Source: Alcaligenaceae bacterium (lineage in GTDB: Bacteria; Pseudomonadota; Gammaproteobacteria; Burkholderiales; Burkholderiaceae_B). From it: DNA of 64,000 bases. The stretch covers positions 1 through 64,000 of the forward strand of contig JABMMM010000156.1 in NCBI GenBank assembly GCA_013205565.1. Reading direction: 5' to 3'. The position numbers and the translations under genes are program-made. This document shows positions 23,387 through 33,510 of the stretch, one piece after another. The notes under the pieces were generated by a model. It did not search any database. It saw only the letters and a list, made by a program, of their open reading frames with translations, and had not been told where the DNA came from. Positions within the stretch are counted from its first letter, which is position 1. Each line of letters starts with the position of its first letter.

Positions 23387-24301
23387 ATGCAACGACCCGT
23401 GACTCTTCGACTCTTTCGGCGCGGCCCGGCCGCTGAAGTCAAGCTGACTTTGCTGTTGATGGTGGCGTTTGCCTTGCTGTTTACAGACGCCACGTATAAA
23501 ACGACCAACCCGGTACGTCAGGCGCTTTCTGCTACGCTTTATCCTTTCGAGCGGCTTGTCATGTTTCCGCGCGATGTTATTGCGTTAAGCCATGATTTTT
23601 TTGACGCAGCTGCGCTGATCAAGTCTGAAACCGAAGCGCTGCAAAAACAACGGATTGAGTTGGCGCAAGTCACCACCAACGCGGCACTGCTCGGCGCTGA
23701 AAACGCGCAGTTGCGTCGTCTCTTGGGGGTGTTTGAAAAAGCGGCCGAGCATCCGTCTGTGGTCGTCGAGGTCTTGTACGAACCAGCCAATGCCTTTAGC
23801 CGCCGCCTGGTCTTTAACAAAGGGGCACGTGCGGGTATTGCAACGGGGATGCCAATTCTCGACGAAGGCGGAGTGGTCGGGCAAATCACCCGTGTTTCGC
23901 CGATGTCCTCAGAAGCAGCCATGCTCACCGATGAGATTATCTCGATTCCGGTGCAAGTGTTGCGCAATGGCTTGCGGTTAATCGCCTTTGGTTCGACCAC
24001 GCCAGGTAAGGTTGAAGTGCGTTACTTTTCTTCTGATGCCGACCTGCGCGAAGGCGACCTACTCGTCACCAGTGGTGTAGGGGGCGTGTTTCCGCCAGGG
24101 TTGTCGGTTGGACGAATCGATCAGGTGCAACGCAGTTCGGCTTCGGGCTTTGCACGCGCCGAGGCGTTGCCTTCCTCACACCCCGAGCGATACCGACAAT
24201 TTTTGGTGTTGCAGGTTCCTCTTGAACCCAACCTGACGCTTGGCACTCAGAAGCCAGCCTCAGGTGCAGAGGCGCTGCGTGACGCGCCAAAGTCGAAGTA
24301 G
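23387..24301 (+). CDS. mreC: Rod shape-determining protein MreC
   Basis: Position after mreB; TM, coiled coil, beta-rich domain VVVEVLYEPANAFSRRLVFNKGARAGIATGMPI. Confidence 0.95.
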   Translation: MQRPVTLRLFRRGPAAEVKLTLLLMVAFALLFTDATYKTTNPVRQALSATLYPFERLVMFPRDVIALSHDFFDAAALIKSETEALQKQRIELAQVTTNAALLGAENAQLRRLLGVFEKAAEHPSVVVEVLYEPANAFSRRLVFNKGARAGIATGMPILDEGGVVGQITRVSPMSSEAAMLTDEIISIPVQVLRNGLRLIAFGSTTPGKVEVRYFSSDADLREGDLLVTSGVGGVFPPGLSVGRIDQVQRSSASGFARAEALPSSHPERYRQFLVLQVPLEPNLTLGTQKPASGAEALRDAPKSK

Positions 24302-24305
24302 CGCG

Positions 24306-24866
24306 ATGCGGCAGGCACGCTCTGGTGTTTACGCCCCGCCGGTTCCCTTGCCGCGTCCCGTCGGGCCCAATCCGATTGAGCACACGACCAGCCTGCCCTT
24401 TGTCTGGATAACCTTGTTCGGCATCTGGCTGCTCTCACTGCTGCCCTGGCGGCTCTGGCCTTTAGCGCCTGACTTGCTGCTGCTGGTGTTGGTATTTTGG
24501 TCGTTGCATGATGCTCGCCGCGTCGGACTGTTTACTGCCTTTATGTTTGGCTTGCTGATGGATGTGCACGACGTCGGCCCGCTTGGTCTGCAGGCAGTGA
24601 CCTATACCCTGATGGTGTTCGGCGCACAGTCGATTCATCGGCGCCTGTTGCGGTTTGGTCTGCTGAGCCAAGCCTTGCATTTATTGCCACTGTTCATTCT
24701 TATTAAAGCGGTGGGCGTTTTGCTTGGCGCATTTTTGGTGAGCGCCTGGCCTGGGTGGTCTTGGCTGTTGGCGGTCGTGGTGACAACGGCCTTGTGGCCC
24801 TTGGTGGCTTGGCTATTGCTCTTGCCCCAGCACCGTTTGCAAGACGTCCAGACGCACCCAGATTGA
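24306..24866 (+). CDS. mreD: Rod shape-determining protein MreD
   Basis: Small multi-TM protein between mreC and mrdA; ATG 24306 just after mreC stop. Confidence 0.9.
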   Translation: MRQARSGVYAPPVPLPRPVGPNPIEHTTSLPFVWITLFGIWLLSLLPWRLWPLAPDLLLLVLVFWSLHDARRVGLFTAFMFGLLMDVHDVGPLGLQAVTYTLMVFGAQSIHRRLLRFGLLSQALHLLPLFILIKAVGVLLGAFLVSAWPGWSWLLAVVVTTALWPLVAWLLLLPQHRLQDVQTHPD

Positions 24867-24878
24867 TGTTAAACGCTT

Positions 24879-26747
24879 ATGTTCGATTTTAAGAAAAACG
24901 ATCACCTGCCAAAAAGCCAGCTCATACTCCGGCTGGTCGTCGCGGGGCTGTTCGCATTTTTTTGCTTTGGCTTATTGTCAGTGCGCTTTTGGGTGCTGCA
25001 GGTAGAGCGTCACGAAGGTCTGTCGGCACGTGCCGACAGTAATCGTCTCGCCGTGGTGCCGATTGCGCCAAGGCGGGGTGAAATCGTCGATCGCAACGGT
25101 GAGGTCTTGGCGCGAAATTACTTGAGCTACACGCTTGAAGTGGTTCCGGCGCGGGCGGGTAATATCGAAGCTATGTTTGACGCGCTCACGCCGATTGTAT
25201 TTATCAGCGCAGCCGATCAGCGCAGATTCAAAAGGCGTGTGGCTGAATCCGGTAAGTATGCAAGCATCGTCTTGCGTAACAATTTAAACGAAACCGAGGC
25301 GGCATTTTTTTCGGCGAATGCTTTGAGGTTCGCGGGGGTACAGCTTCGCGCGCGGTGGGTACGCGAATACCCGCAAGGCAAGGCTGCCGGCCACGTGGTC
25401 GGTTATGTCGGTCGGATCTCTGAGGGCGACCTTGCTTCGCTCGAGACGCGTGGTGAACTGGGCAACTACCGGGGCACAGATATTATCGGTAAAAAAGGAC
25501 TTGAAAAAACCTACGAGACGGCGTTGCTTGGCAAGCCCGGTTTCGAAGAGCGCGAAGTGACTTCACGGGGCAAACCGGTTCGAGTGTTGCGTCGCGTGGA
25601 TCCGACCCCAGGCGCTAACCTGGTCTTGTCTTTAGATATGGGTTTACAACGGCTGGCCGAAGAGGCGTTCAAAGATTTACGTGGTGCGCTCGTGGCGATT
25701 GAGCCGGCAACCGGCGATGTACTTGCCTTTGTGTCGCAACCCTCTTTTGATCCGAATTTGTTCATTGACGGAATCGACTCTGAAAGTTGGCGCCTGTTAA
25801 ATGAGTCGCCCGATCATCCGCTGATTAACCGACCTGTTTATGGCACCTATCCAATCGGGTCAACGTACAAACCGTTCGTAGCGTTGGCCGCACTCGAACT
25901 CAATAAACGTCGCGCAACCGACTTAATTTCAGACCCTGGTTATTTTGAGTTTGGAGGCCAGCGGTTTAGAAACTCGGGCTCTACCGCGTTTGGTACGCTC
26001 GACATGCATCGCGCCTTGGTCGTGTCATCTGATACTTATTTTTATTCTCTCGGACCCGAGATCGGTGTCAATAATCTGCACGATTTCATGAAGCCCTTTG
26101 GCTTCGGGCAAATAACGGGTATCGATATCGAGGGCGAACGGCGTGGCGTCTTGCCCTCGACCGACTGGAAGCGCGGGGCGTACAAAAATCGCGACCAGCA
26201 GCGCTGGTACGCCGGAGAGACGATTTCAATTGCGGTAGGCCAAGGCTATAACTCGTTTACGCTGATGCAGCTCGCGCAAGCGACGGCGGTACTGGCCAAT
26301 GATGGTGTTTATATGAAGCCTCATCTGGTGCGCGCGATTAAAGATTCGCGCACCGACGAGCAATTCTTAACGGTCGCTGAAGCGGCCCAAAAGATTGCAC
26401 TAAAAAAAGAAAATCTGCAGGTCGTCAAACGTGCGTTAGCCGAAGTGACTGTCTCGGGGACTGCGGCTGCAGCCTTTGTGGGCGCGCCTTACACCACCGC
26501 CGGTAAAACCGGTACGGCGCAGGTCTATAGTTTGCGCGGCGCAAAGTATCAAAGTAGCGCAATTGACGAGCGCCTGCGTGATCACTCTTTGTTTATGGCT
26601 TTCGCCCCCGCAAATCAACCAAAAATTGCGATCGCAGTCATTGTTGAAAATGCGGGTTGGGGAGGCAGTGTTGCAGCACCGATTGTGCGCAAAGTGTTTG
26701 ATGCCTGGTTGCTGCGCGCGGCGTCGACGCAAAGGGCGGCCCCTTGA
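24879..26747 (+). CDS. mrdA: Penicillin-binding protein 2
   Basis: IAPRRGEIVDRNGEVLARN, GSTYKPF, SSDTYFY, GKTGTAQ. Confidence 0.95.
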   Translation: MFDFKKNDHLPKSQLILRLVVAGLFAFFCFGLLSVRFWVLQVERHEGLSARADSNRLAVVPIAPRRGEIVDRNGEVLARNYLSYTLEVVPARAGNIEAMFDALTPIVFISAADQRRFKRRVAESGKYASIVLRNNLNETEAAFFSANALRFAGVQLRARWVREYPQGKAAGHVVGYVGRISEGDLASLETRGELGNYRGTDIIGKKGLEKTYETALLGKPGFEEREVTSRGKPVRVLRRVDPTPGANLVLSLDMGLQRLAEEAFKDLRGALVAIEPATGDVLAFVSQPSFDPNLFIDGIDSESWRLLNESPDHPLINRPVYGTYPIGSTYKPFVALAALELNKRRATDLISDPGYFEFGGQRFRNSGSTAFGTLDMHRALVVSSDTYFYSLGPEIGVNNLHDFMKPFGFGQITGIDIEGERRGVLPSTDWKRGAYKNRDQQRWYAGETISIAVGQGYNSFTLMQLAQATAVLANDGVYMKPHLVRAIKDSRTDEQFLTVAEAAQKIALKKENLQVVKRALAEVTVSGTAAAAFVGAPYTTAGKTGTAQVYSLRGAKYQSSAIDERLRDHSLFMAFAPANQPKIAIAVIVENAGWGGSVAAPIVRKVFDAWLLRAASTQRAAP

Positions 26748-27880
26748 AAATAATTTTCAAAGCGCTCTTTCGTTGCCTGACATCTATTGACTGGCCGCTG
26801 ATGTTGATTTTGTTGTTGCTGGCGACCGTTGGTCTGGTGGTCATGCACTCGGCCGTTGGCAGCATAGACACGCGCTTTTCGGATCAGGTGCGGAATTTTT
26901 ATATCGCTCTTGCGGCGTTATGGGTTGTTGCTGTTACGCCACCACAATTTATTTTAAAACTTGCTGTGCCGTTCTACGTGGTGGGCATCGTTTTACTTTT
27001 TGCTGTACTTTTTGTGGGTGATACCAGCAAAGGCGCGACCCGCTGGCTCAATATTGGAATCACTCGCATTCAACCCTCTGAGATGATGAAAATAGCCTTG
27101 CCTTTAATGTTGGCCTGGTATTTTAGTAAGCGTGAAGGCTCGATGAAGTTTTTGGATTTATGCGCGGCGAGTGTGTTCTTGCTTGTGCCATTTTTGCTCA
27201 TCGTCAAGCAGCCTGATTTAGGTACGGCCATTTTGGTGTTTAGTGCGGGGTTTTTTGTGATTTTTTTTGCGGGTTTATCGTTCAAGCTTTTGATACCAGT
27301 GATGGTCGTCAGTGCGCTTGGCCTCGGTTCTGTTTACCTGCAGCAAGACAAGTTGTGCGCCGATGACTTTAAGTGGGTGATGTTGCACGAGTATCAAAAA
27401 CATCGCATCTGTACCTTGCTTGATCCAAGCACTGATCCCTTAGGCAAGGGGTTTCATACGATTCAATCGACTATTGCGGTTGGGTCGGGTGGCGTCTATG
27501 GCAAGGGGTATATGAATGGCACACAAACCCATTTGGATTTTATCCCTGAGCGGACAACCGACTTTATTTTTGCTGTGTTCGCAGAAGAGTTTGGTTTGTA
27601 TGGTGGCGTGACCTTGCTGGTCTTGTACCTGCTGTTAATCTGGCGTGGCCTGGCAATTGCCTGGCGCGCGCCGAGTCAGGGCCAGCGGTTGCTGGCTAGC
27701 TCCTTGTCGATGGTGCTGTTCATTTATGTCTTCGTAAATATCGGAATGGTGACCGGAATTTTGCCGGTGGTTGGGGTGCCCTTGCCGCTGCTCAGTTACG
27801 GCGGTACCGCCTTATTGACGATTGGGATCGCGTGCGGCATCTTAATGAGTATTAGTAAGTACCGACCACCTCAGGCCTGA
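26744..27880 (+). CDS. rodA: Rod shape-determining protein RodA
   Basis: SEDS family; KQPDLGTAILV, PERTTDFIFAVFAEEFG; ATGA-type overlap with mrdA. Confidence 0.95.
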   Translation: MKIIFKALFRCLTSIDWPLMLILLLLATVGLVVMHSAVGSIDTRFSDQVRNFYIALAALWVVAVTPPQFILKLAVPFYVVGIVLLFAVLFVGDTSKGATRWLNIGITRIQPSEMMKIALPLMLAWYFSKREGSMKFLDLCAASVFLLVPFLLIVKQPDLGTAILVFSAGFFVIFFAGLSFKLLIPVMVVSALGLGSVYLQQDKLCADDFKWVMLHEYQKHRICTLLDPSTDPLGKGFHTIQSTIAVGSGGVYGKGYMNGTQTHLDFIPERTTDFIFAVFAEEFGLYGGVTLLVLYLLLIWRGLAIAWRAPSQGQRLLASSLSMVLFIYVFVNIGMVTGILPVVGVPLPLLSYGGTALLTIGIACGILMSISKYRPPQA

Positions 27881-27951
27881 ACCCTTGGCCCCTTCTTGCC
27901 CCTTCTTGCCCCCTTGGCGCACTGTTTGCGCGTCCTACCTCTGTGATGTTG

Positions 27952-29070
27952 TCAAACAAGTTGTCCGTTGGCTAGCAGGCCTTCGAGCAACTTGCGTACG
28001 GGCGCTGGCAAACCTCGCTGCGCAAGCTCAGAGAGCGCGACCCATTGTCCGGTGCTGGCGCTTGGCTGACCGGTTAGGCACTGTTTGTCAGCTATTGGTA
28101 TTTGGGTGTGGGGTGTTGTTGTGGTGTGCTCAACCAACACCAACTCGGGTCGCACAGTCAGCCGATAATGCGTAAAGACGTGTAAAAAGTGAGCGAGTGT
28201 TTCAGATTTTTTGACGGTCAGGCCAAGTTGCTGACAAGCGAGCTTGACTTCCAGGTCTTGCGCACACTCGGGCAGGCTCCAGAGGCCGCCCCAGATGCCA
28301 GTCGTTGGGCGTTGTTCTAACCAGATGTGGCCCAGTCGATGCGGGATCAACATCGTGACGGTACGCTCGGGCAAGACTTTGCGCGTTCGCGGCCACGGGA
28401 GTTCGTCACACCGACCTTCCAGCCGGGCGCGGCAGTCTTTTTTTAGCGGGCAGGCCTCGCACTGTGGGCGCCCGCGTGTGCAAACTAAAGCACCAAGATC
28501 CATCAGACCCTGCGTGTAGGCGGACATAAATTCCGTGTCTTGCGTGCAAGCCTTTGCCGAAGGCACTTGTTCGTGCGCGTGCGCCCACAACTGCACTTCA
28601 ATGGGTCGTGTGGTTGGGTCGCCTTCGATCGCAAAGAGTCGCGCTAAGACGCGTTTAACATTGCCGTCGAGTATTGCGACACGTTCGCCATAACAAAACG
28701 CGGCAATCGCAGCGGCGGTCGAGGGTCCAATGCCTGGTAGCGTCATCAAACCCGCCGCCTGGGTCGGAAATACGCCGCCCCAGTCTTGCATCACTTGTTT
28801 GGCACAGGCATGCAGATTGCGTGCCCGCGCGTAATACCCTAAGCCGGCCCACTGCACCATGACTTCGCTCGTAGGCGCCTGGGCAAGCGCGCTGACGGTT
28901 GGAAACTTGGCTAAAAAGCGTTGATAGTAGTCGCGCACTGCGCTGACTTGTGTCTGTTGCAGCATAATTTCAGAAAGCCACACCCGGTAGGGGTCGCGGG
29001 TGTGTTGCCAGGGTAGTCCGTGGCGACCATGTTCGCGTTGCCAGACAACCAAGCGAGGGGCAATTTTCAT
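27952..29070 (-). CDS. mutY: Adenine DNA glycosylase MutY
   Basis: LPWQHTRDPYRVWLSEIMLQQTQV, LMTLPGIGPSTAAAIAAF, FeS motif CTRGRPQCEACPLKKDC. Confidence 0.95.
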   Translation of the reverse strand: MKIAPRLVVWQREHGRHGLPWQHTRDPYRVWLSEIMLQQTQVSAVRDYYQRFLAKFPTVSALAQAPTSEVMVQWAGLGYYARARNLHACAKQVMQDWGGVFPTQAAGLMTLPGIGPSTAAAIAAFCYGERVAILDGNVKRVLARLFAIEGDPTTRPIEVQLWAHAHEQVPSAKACTQDTEFMSAYTQGLMDLGALVCTRGRPQCEACPLKKDCRARLEGRCDELPWPRTRKVLPERTVTMLIPHRLGHIWLEQRPTTGIWGGLWSLPECAQDLEVKLACQQLGLTVKKSETLAHFLHVFTHYRLTVRPELVLVEHTTTTPHTQIPIADKQCLTGQPSASTGQWVALSELAQRGLPAPVRKLLEGLLANGQLV

Positions 29071-29324
29071 ATTTTTTGCGTAAAACTAGACGATTCGGCG
29101 CCAAGCAGACAATGCTTGCTTCGCGTGGTCGCAGACGTTTGTATTATGCCTGCGTCAGACAGCACTTGCCGCAACGCGCAGACGGGGTTACAACAGAGTC
29201 AGCGTGAGCTTTCACGAGTGCGCCCTGAGGCTTAAATGATTAACCCGTGGTTGACCAAGTCGCTTCAAAAGAGAGATCGGAGTCAGCCGGCACGGGCCAT
29301 ACTACTCAAAAGGAGTCCAGACAA

Positions 29325-32300
29325 ATGAATGCCCCGTTTTCAGACCAGCAGTTGCAAGCCTTAAACGCCGTCAAACTAGACGATAAGTACGACCTATCTG
29401 CGGGCCGTGCCTGGCTCAGTGGGATCCATGCGCTTGTGCGCTTGCCGATGAATCAGCGCGTGCGTGACCAGAGCGCTGGCTTGAATACCGCCGGCTTCAT
29501 TTCTGGCTATCGCGGTTCGCCCTTAGGCGGCTTCGATCAAAATCTTTGGAAAGCCGCGGAGCGTCTGAAGCAACACCACATCGTGTTTCAGCCCGGCGTC
29601 AACGAAGACCTTGCTGCGACTTCGGTTTGGGGCTCTCAGCAAGTCAATCTGTTTGAGGGCGCGCAGTACGAGGGCGTTTTTGGCTTGTGGTACGGCAAAG
29701 GGCCCGGGGTAGATCGTTGCGGCGATGTCTTTAAACACGCGAATGCGGCGGGGACTTCGCCCTTGGGTGGCGTCTTGGTTGTGGCTGGTGACGACCACTC
29801 TGCAAAGTCTTCGACGCTGCCCCATCAAAGCGATCATATTTTAAAAGCCTGTGGAATTCCGGTTTTGTTTCCGGCGAGCGTGCAAGAGATTCTTGATTAT
29901 GGCGTGCTGGGTTGGGCAATGAGTCGGTATGCAGGTTTGTGGGTGGGGATGAAATGCATCACGGACATCGTTGAGGTCTCAGCCTCGGTGGATGTCGACC
30001 CCGAGCGTGTTCAGATCAACATTCCTGAAGATTTTGTCTTACCTGCGGGGGGCTTGAATATTCGCTTGGGCGACACGCCGCTCGCTCAAGAGGCGCGATT
30101 GTTGGATCAAAAGTTATACGCTGCGCTGGCCTTTGCCCGCGCCAATGGTTTGAATCGGCAGCTTTGGTCGGTGCCCGACGAGCAAGCGCGCTTTGGCATC
30201 ATCACTTCGGGTAAGGCCTACCTCGACACGACACAAGCCTTGCTCGATCTGGGCCTGACGCCTGAGGTATGCCAGCAAATTGGTTTGCGTCTGTTTAAAG
30301 TGGGGATGGTCTGGCCGCTTGAGTCGACAGGCTTACTGAGCTTTGCGGAAAATCTCGACGAGATTTTGGTGGTCGAAGAAAAACGCCAAATGCTTGAATA
30401 CCAAGTCAAAGAAGAACTGTTCGGCTGGATCGGACGGGGTAAAAAGATTCCGCGTGTGGTTGGCAAGTTTGACGATAAAGACGGTGGCGAATGGGGTGTA
30501 CCGCAAAGCCCGTGGTTGTTGCCTGCCCACTATGAGTTTTCGCCATCGATGGTGGCGCGCGCGATCGCCACGCGTCTGTTACGCCTTGAGTTGCCTGCGC
30601 AGGTGCGCGCGCAGATCGAGGCTCGTCTGGCGTTTATTGCAGCTCGCGAGCGCGAACTCGCTCGTCCACGGGTGGTGGCTGAGCGCAAGCCGTGGTTTTG
30701 CTCGGGGTGTCCACATAACACGTCGACGCGCGTGCCCGAGGGTTCGCGCGCGATGGCTGGCATTGGTTGCCACTATATGGCGCTGTGGATGGATCGCAGC
30801 ACGCATGTGTTCACGCAAATGGGTGGCGAAGGTGCACCGTGGATCGGGCAGGCGCCGTTCACCACTGAAAAGCATGTCTTCGTTAATTTAGGTGACGGCA
30901 CATATTTTCACTCGGGCCTGTTGGCGATCCGTGCGGCAGTCACGGCGCAGGTCAATATCACCTACAAAATTTTATTTAATGATGCGGTCGCGATGACAGG
31001 TGGTCAGCCTGTCGGTGGGCAAATCACAGTGCCAATGATGGCCGCGCAGGTGTTGGCTGAGGGTGTGGTCAGGCTAGTCGTGGTTACCGATGAGCCAGAA
31101 AAATATTCGCAACGAAGCAGTTTGCCCCCAGGTGTAGAGGTCGTGCATCGAGATGAACTTGAGCGTGTTCAAAAAGAGTTGCGTGAGCTCTCGGGCACCT
31201 CTGCGCTGATTTATGACCAGACGTGCGCCACTGAAAAGCGCCGCCGCCGCAAGCGCAATGCTTATCCTGACCCGGCACGCCGTGTCGTGATCAACCCGCG
31301 TGTTTGCGAGGGTTGTGGCGATTGTTCGACACAATCTAATTGTCTATCGATCGAACCACTCGAAACAGAGCTGGGTCGAAAACGTGTGATTAATCAATCG
31401 AGTTGTAACAAAGACTTCTCCTGTTTGAAGGGCTTTTGCCCGAGCTTGGTGACGGTTGAGGGCGGCCAGTTACGCAAGCCAAAGCTGCTTGAGGCCACCG
31501 AGGTGCAGGCCTTGGCTTTACCCGATCCGGCTTTAGTTGCGCTCGACCGCTCGTATGGCATCTTTGTTGCGGGCGTTGGCGGAACGGGCGTTGTCACGAT
31601 TGGTCAGTTGCTTGGTATGGCGGCCCATCTTGAAGGTAAAGCTGGTTCGGTTCTTGATATGGCAGGCTTGGCGCAAAAGGGGGGTGCGGTGTTTTCACAC
31701 GCCATCATCGCTCCGACTGCCGCGGATATTTTGAACACCCGCATCGCGATGGGTCAGGCCGATTTGGTGTTGGGCGCGGATCTGGTGGTGGGTTCAAGCG
31801 CTGAGGCGGTGGCGCGCATGCGGCCCGGGCACACACGGATGTTGTTAAACGCCGATGTCGCCCCAACGGCAGCCTTCATTGGCAATCCGAACTGGACGCT
31901 CGCTGCCCATGAGTTACGTCAAGAACTTGAGCTAGCCTGTGGCGAGGGACGAATCGATAGCGTCGATGCCTCAGAGCTTGCGGTGAAGCTCTTGGGTGAT
32001 GCGGTGTATGCCAATCCGCTTTTGATGGGATTTGCCTACCAAAAAGCTTGGATTCCTTTGCATCATCGCTCGCTTGAACAAGCGATTGTTTTAAACGCTG
32101 TACAGGTGAAGAAGAACCTTGAGGCGTTTAACTGGGGGCGTCGTGTCGCGCACGAACCGCAACTGATTGCTCGGCTTTTAGGAGGCGCCCAGCAGGCGTT
32201 AAATCCTAACGCGCACGGTGCGACCATCGTTGAGTTCAAACGCTCGGGCTCTGAGTTTGAACAGTTGCGTGAGCATCGGGCGGCGTTTTTACGCGAGTAT

Positions 32301-32912
32301 CAAAACGAGGCTTATGCGTCAGAGTATGTCGCGTTTGTGAATCGGGTGTCGGACGCTGAAATGCAGGCTTGCGGTACGCAGCGCTTGACGCTGGTGGTTG
32401 CGCGTTATCTGTTTAAGCTGATGGCGTATAAAGATGAGTATGAAGTTGCCCGGCTTTACACCGATGGCGAATTTTTACGCGCGCTGGACGAGCAGTTTGA
32501 GGGGGATTGGTCTGTGCACTTTCATCTGGCGCCACCACTGTTTGCTAAGCGCGACGATAAGGGGCATTTGATAAAAGCTAAGTTTGGGCCTCGGATGTTG
32601 GTGGCGTTCAGGTTGCTGGCAAAGCTCAAAGGGTTGCGCGGTACTTGGATGGATGTGTTTGGGTATACGGCTGAACGGCGCGCTGAACGGGCGTTGATTG
32701 GTGAGTATCGTGAGACGGTGTTGGGTATGTTGGGTAAGCTTTCGCGGGGATCTCTGGAGAAGGCGGTTGAGGTGGCTGGGGTACCTGAAGACATTCGTGG
32801 ATATGGGCATGTGAAAGAGGCTGCGTTGCTGCGGTCTGAGGCTGACCGTGCGAGGTTGCTGGGTGAGTTTGAGGCGGCTGGGGCTGGGGCGGGGGGGAGT
32901 CGGGCTGCTTGA
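29325..32912 (+). CDS. Indolepyruvate ferredoxin oxidoreductase family protein (fused large subunit)
   Basis: TPP region WFCSGCPHNTSTRVPEGSRAMAGIGCHYMALWMDR; Cys cluster VCEGCGDCSTQSNC; C-terminal gamma-type domain GIFVAGVGGTGVVTIGQLLGMAAHLEGK; ATG after AAAAGGAG. Confidence 0.88.
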   Translation: MNAPFSDQQLQALNAVKLDDKYDLSAGRAWLSGIHALVRLPMNQRVRDQSAGLNTAGFISGYRGSPLGGFDQNLWKAAERLKQHHIVFQPGVNEDLAATSVWGSQQVNLFEGAQYEGVFGLWYGKGPGVDRCGDVFKHANAAGTSPLGGVLVVAGDDHSAKSSTLPHQSDHILKACGIPVLFPASVQEILDYGVLGWAMSRYAGLWVGMKCITDIVEVSASVDVDPERVQINIPEDFVLPAGGLNIRLGDTPLAQEARLLDQKLYAALAFARANGLNRQLWSVPDEQARFGIITSGKAYLDTTQALLDLGLTPEVCQQIGLRLFKVGMVWPLESTGLLSFAENLDEILVVEEKRQMLEYQVKEELFGWIGRGKKIPRVVGKFDDKDGGEWGVPQSPWLLPAHYEFSPSMVARAIATRLLRLELPAQVRAQIEARLAFIAARERELARPRVVAERKPWFCSGCPHNTSTRVPEGSRAMAGIGCHYMALWMDRSTHVFTQMGGEGAPWIGQAPFTTEKHVFVNLGDGTYFHSGLLAIRAAVTAQVNITYKILFNDAVAMTGGQPVGGQITVPMMAAQVLAEGVVRLVVVTDEPEKYSQRSSLPPGVEVVHRDELERVQKELRELSGTSALIYDQTCATEKRRRRKRNAYPDPARRVVINPRVCEGCGDCSTQSNCLSIEPLETELGRKRVINQSSCNKDFSCLKGFCPSLVTVEGGQLRKPKLLEATEVQALALPDPALVALDRSYGIFVAGVGGTGVVTIGQLLGMAAHLEGKAGSVLDMAGLAQKGGAVFSHAIIAPTAADILNTRIAMGQADLVLGADLVVGSSAEAVARMRPGHTRMLLNADVAPTAAFIGNPNWTLAAHELRQELELACGEGRIDSVDASELAVKLLGDAVYANPLLMGFAYQKAWIPLHHRSLEQAIVLNAVQVKKNLEAFNWGRRVAHEPQLIARLLGGAQQALNPNAHGATIVEFKRSGSEFEQLREHRAAFLREYQNEAYASEYVAFVNRVSDAEMQACGTQRLTLVVARYLFKLMAYKDEYEVARLYTDGEFLRALDEQFEGDWSVHFHLAPPLFAKRDDKGHLIKAKFGPRMLVAFRLLAKLKGLRGTWMDVFGYTAERRAERALIGEYRETVLGMLGKLSRGSLEKAVEVAGVPEDIRGYGHVKEAALLRSEADRARLLGEFEAAGAGAGGSRAA

Positions 32913-32972
32913 GTGCTTTCAGTGCTTGGGTGGATGGCTGAGATCCTTTGCCTTCGCCCGCACTTTGCCCGC

Positions 32973-33019
32973 CCCGAACCGGTGATTTTTTGGCTGAGCA
33001 AAAAATACGCGGCTTCGGG
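32973..33019. repeat. 47-bp near-perfect inverted repeat (hairpin) in convergent intergenic region
   Basis: CCCGAACCGGTGATTTTTTGGCTGAGCAAAAAATACGCGGCTTCGGG; arms CCCGAA/TTCGGG, CCG/CGG and ATTTTTTG/CAAAAAAT around GCTGAG. Confidence 0.75.
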
Positions 33020-33021
33020 TT

Positions 33022-33089
33022 GTTCAAAGTGCTTGAGTTTGTGGATTGCCTAGGTGTTCAAAGTGCTGGGGGTTGTGGATTGCCTAGGT
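33022..33089. repeat. 34-bp tandem duplication
   Basis: GTTCAAAGTGCTTGAGTTTGTGGATTGCCTAGGT (33022-33055) and GTTCAAAGTGCTGGGGGTTGTGGATTGCCTAGGT (33056-33089), 3 mismatches. Confidence 0.9.
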
Positions 33090-33093
33090 TGAT

Positions 33094-33507
33094 TCAAGCT
33101 GGGGTGAAGCGGCTTAGGGCGACTTCTGGGGTGACGTGTTCGAAGGTGACTTTTAGGGGCATGCCAACGTGTACGTTGGCGGGGGTGGGGCCGCTGAAAT
33201 TGCTCACCATGATCGGGCCTTCTTTTAGTTGCACCAGGCAGGCGTCGTAGGGAATGTCTTGCATGAAACCGTCCCAGTAGGCGCGGTGAAACTTCACCCA
33301 AGATAAGAGGGTGGCTTGGCCGCTGACGACGAGCCATTCTTGTTCGTCTGACAGGCATTTAGGGCAGACGGGGCTGGGCGGAAACTGTAGGTGGCGGCAG
33401 TGGGTGCAGGCTTGTACTGACAAGCGGTGCTCAAGCGCGTGATCCCAGAAGGGTTTGCTGAGTTCGTCAATAATCGGCAAGGGCTTGTCATAGGTTTGGG
33501 TCGTCAT
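33094..33507 (-). CDS. Zn-ribbon/OB-fold (DUF35-type) protein
   Basis: CTHCRHLQFPPSPVCPKCLS zinc ribbon followed by OB-fold; adjacent thiolase-like gene. Confidence 0.85.
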   Translation of the reverse strand: MTTQTYDKPLPIIDELSKPFWDHALEHRLSVQACTHCRHLQFPPSPVCPKCLSDEQEWLVVSGQATLLSWVKFHRAYWDGFMQDIPYDACLVQLKEGPIMVSNFSGPTPANVHVGMPLKVTFEHVTPEVALSRFTPA

Positions 33508-33510
33508 GAT

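Noticed and set aside
27886-27915. Short CCCCTTCTTG x2 repeat after rodA
   Set aside because: Only two 10-bp copies of simple pyrimidine-rich sequence; too little to interpret
32522-33027. Minus-strand ORFs of 133-159 aa at the IOR 3' end
   Set aside because: Pro/Gln/Ser-rich shadow ORFs opposite IOR coding sequence and the intergenic repeats
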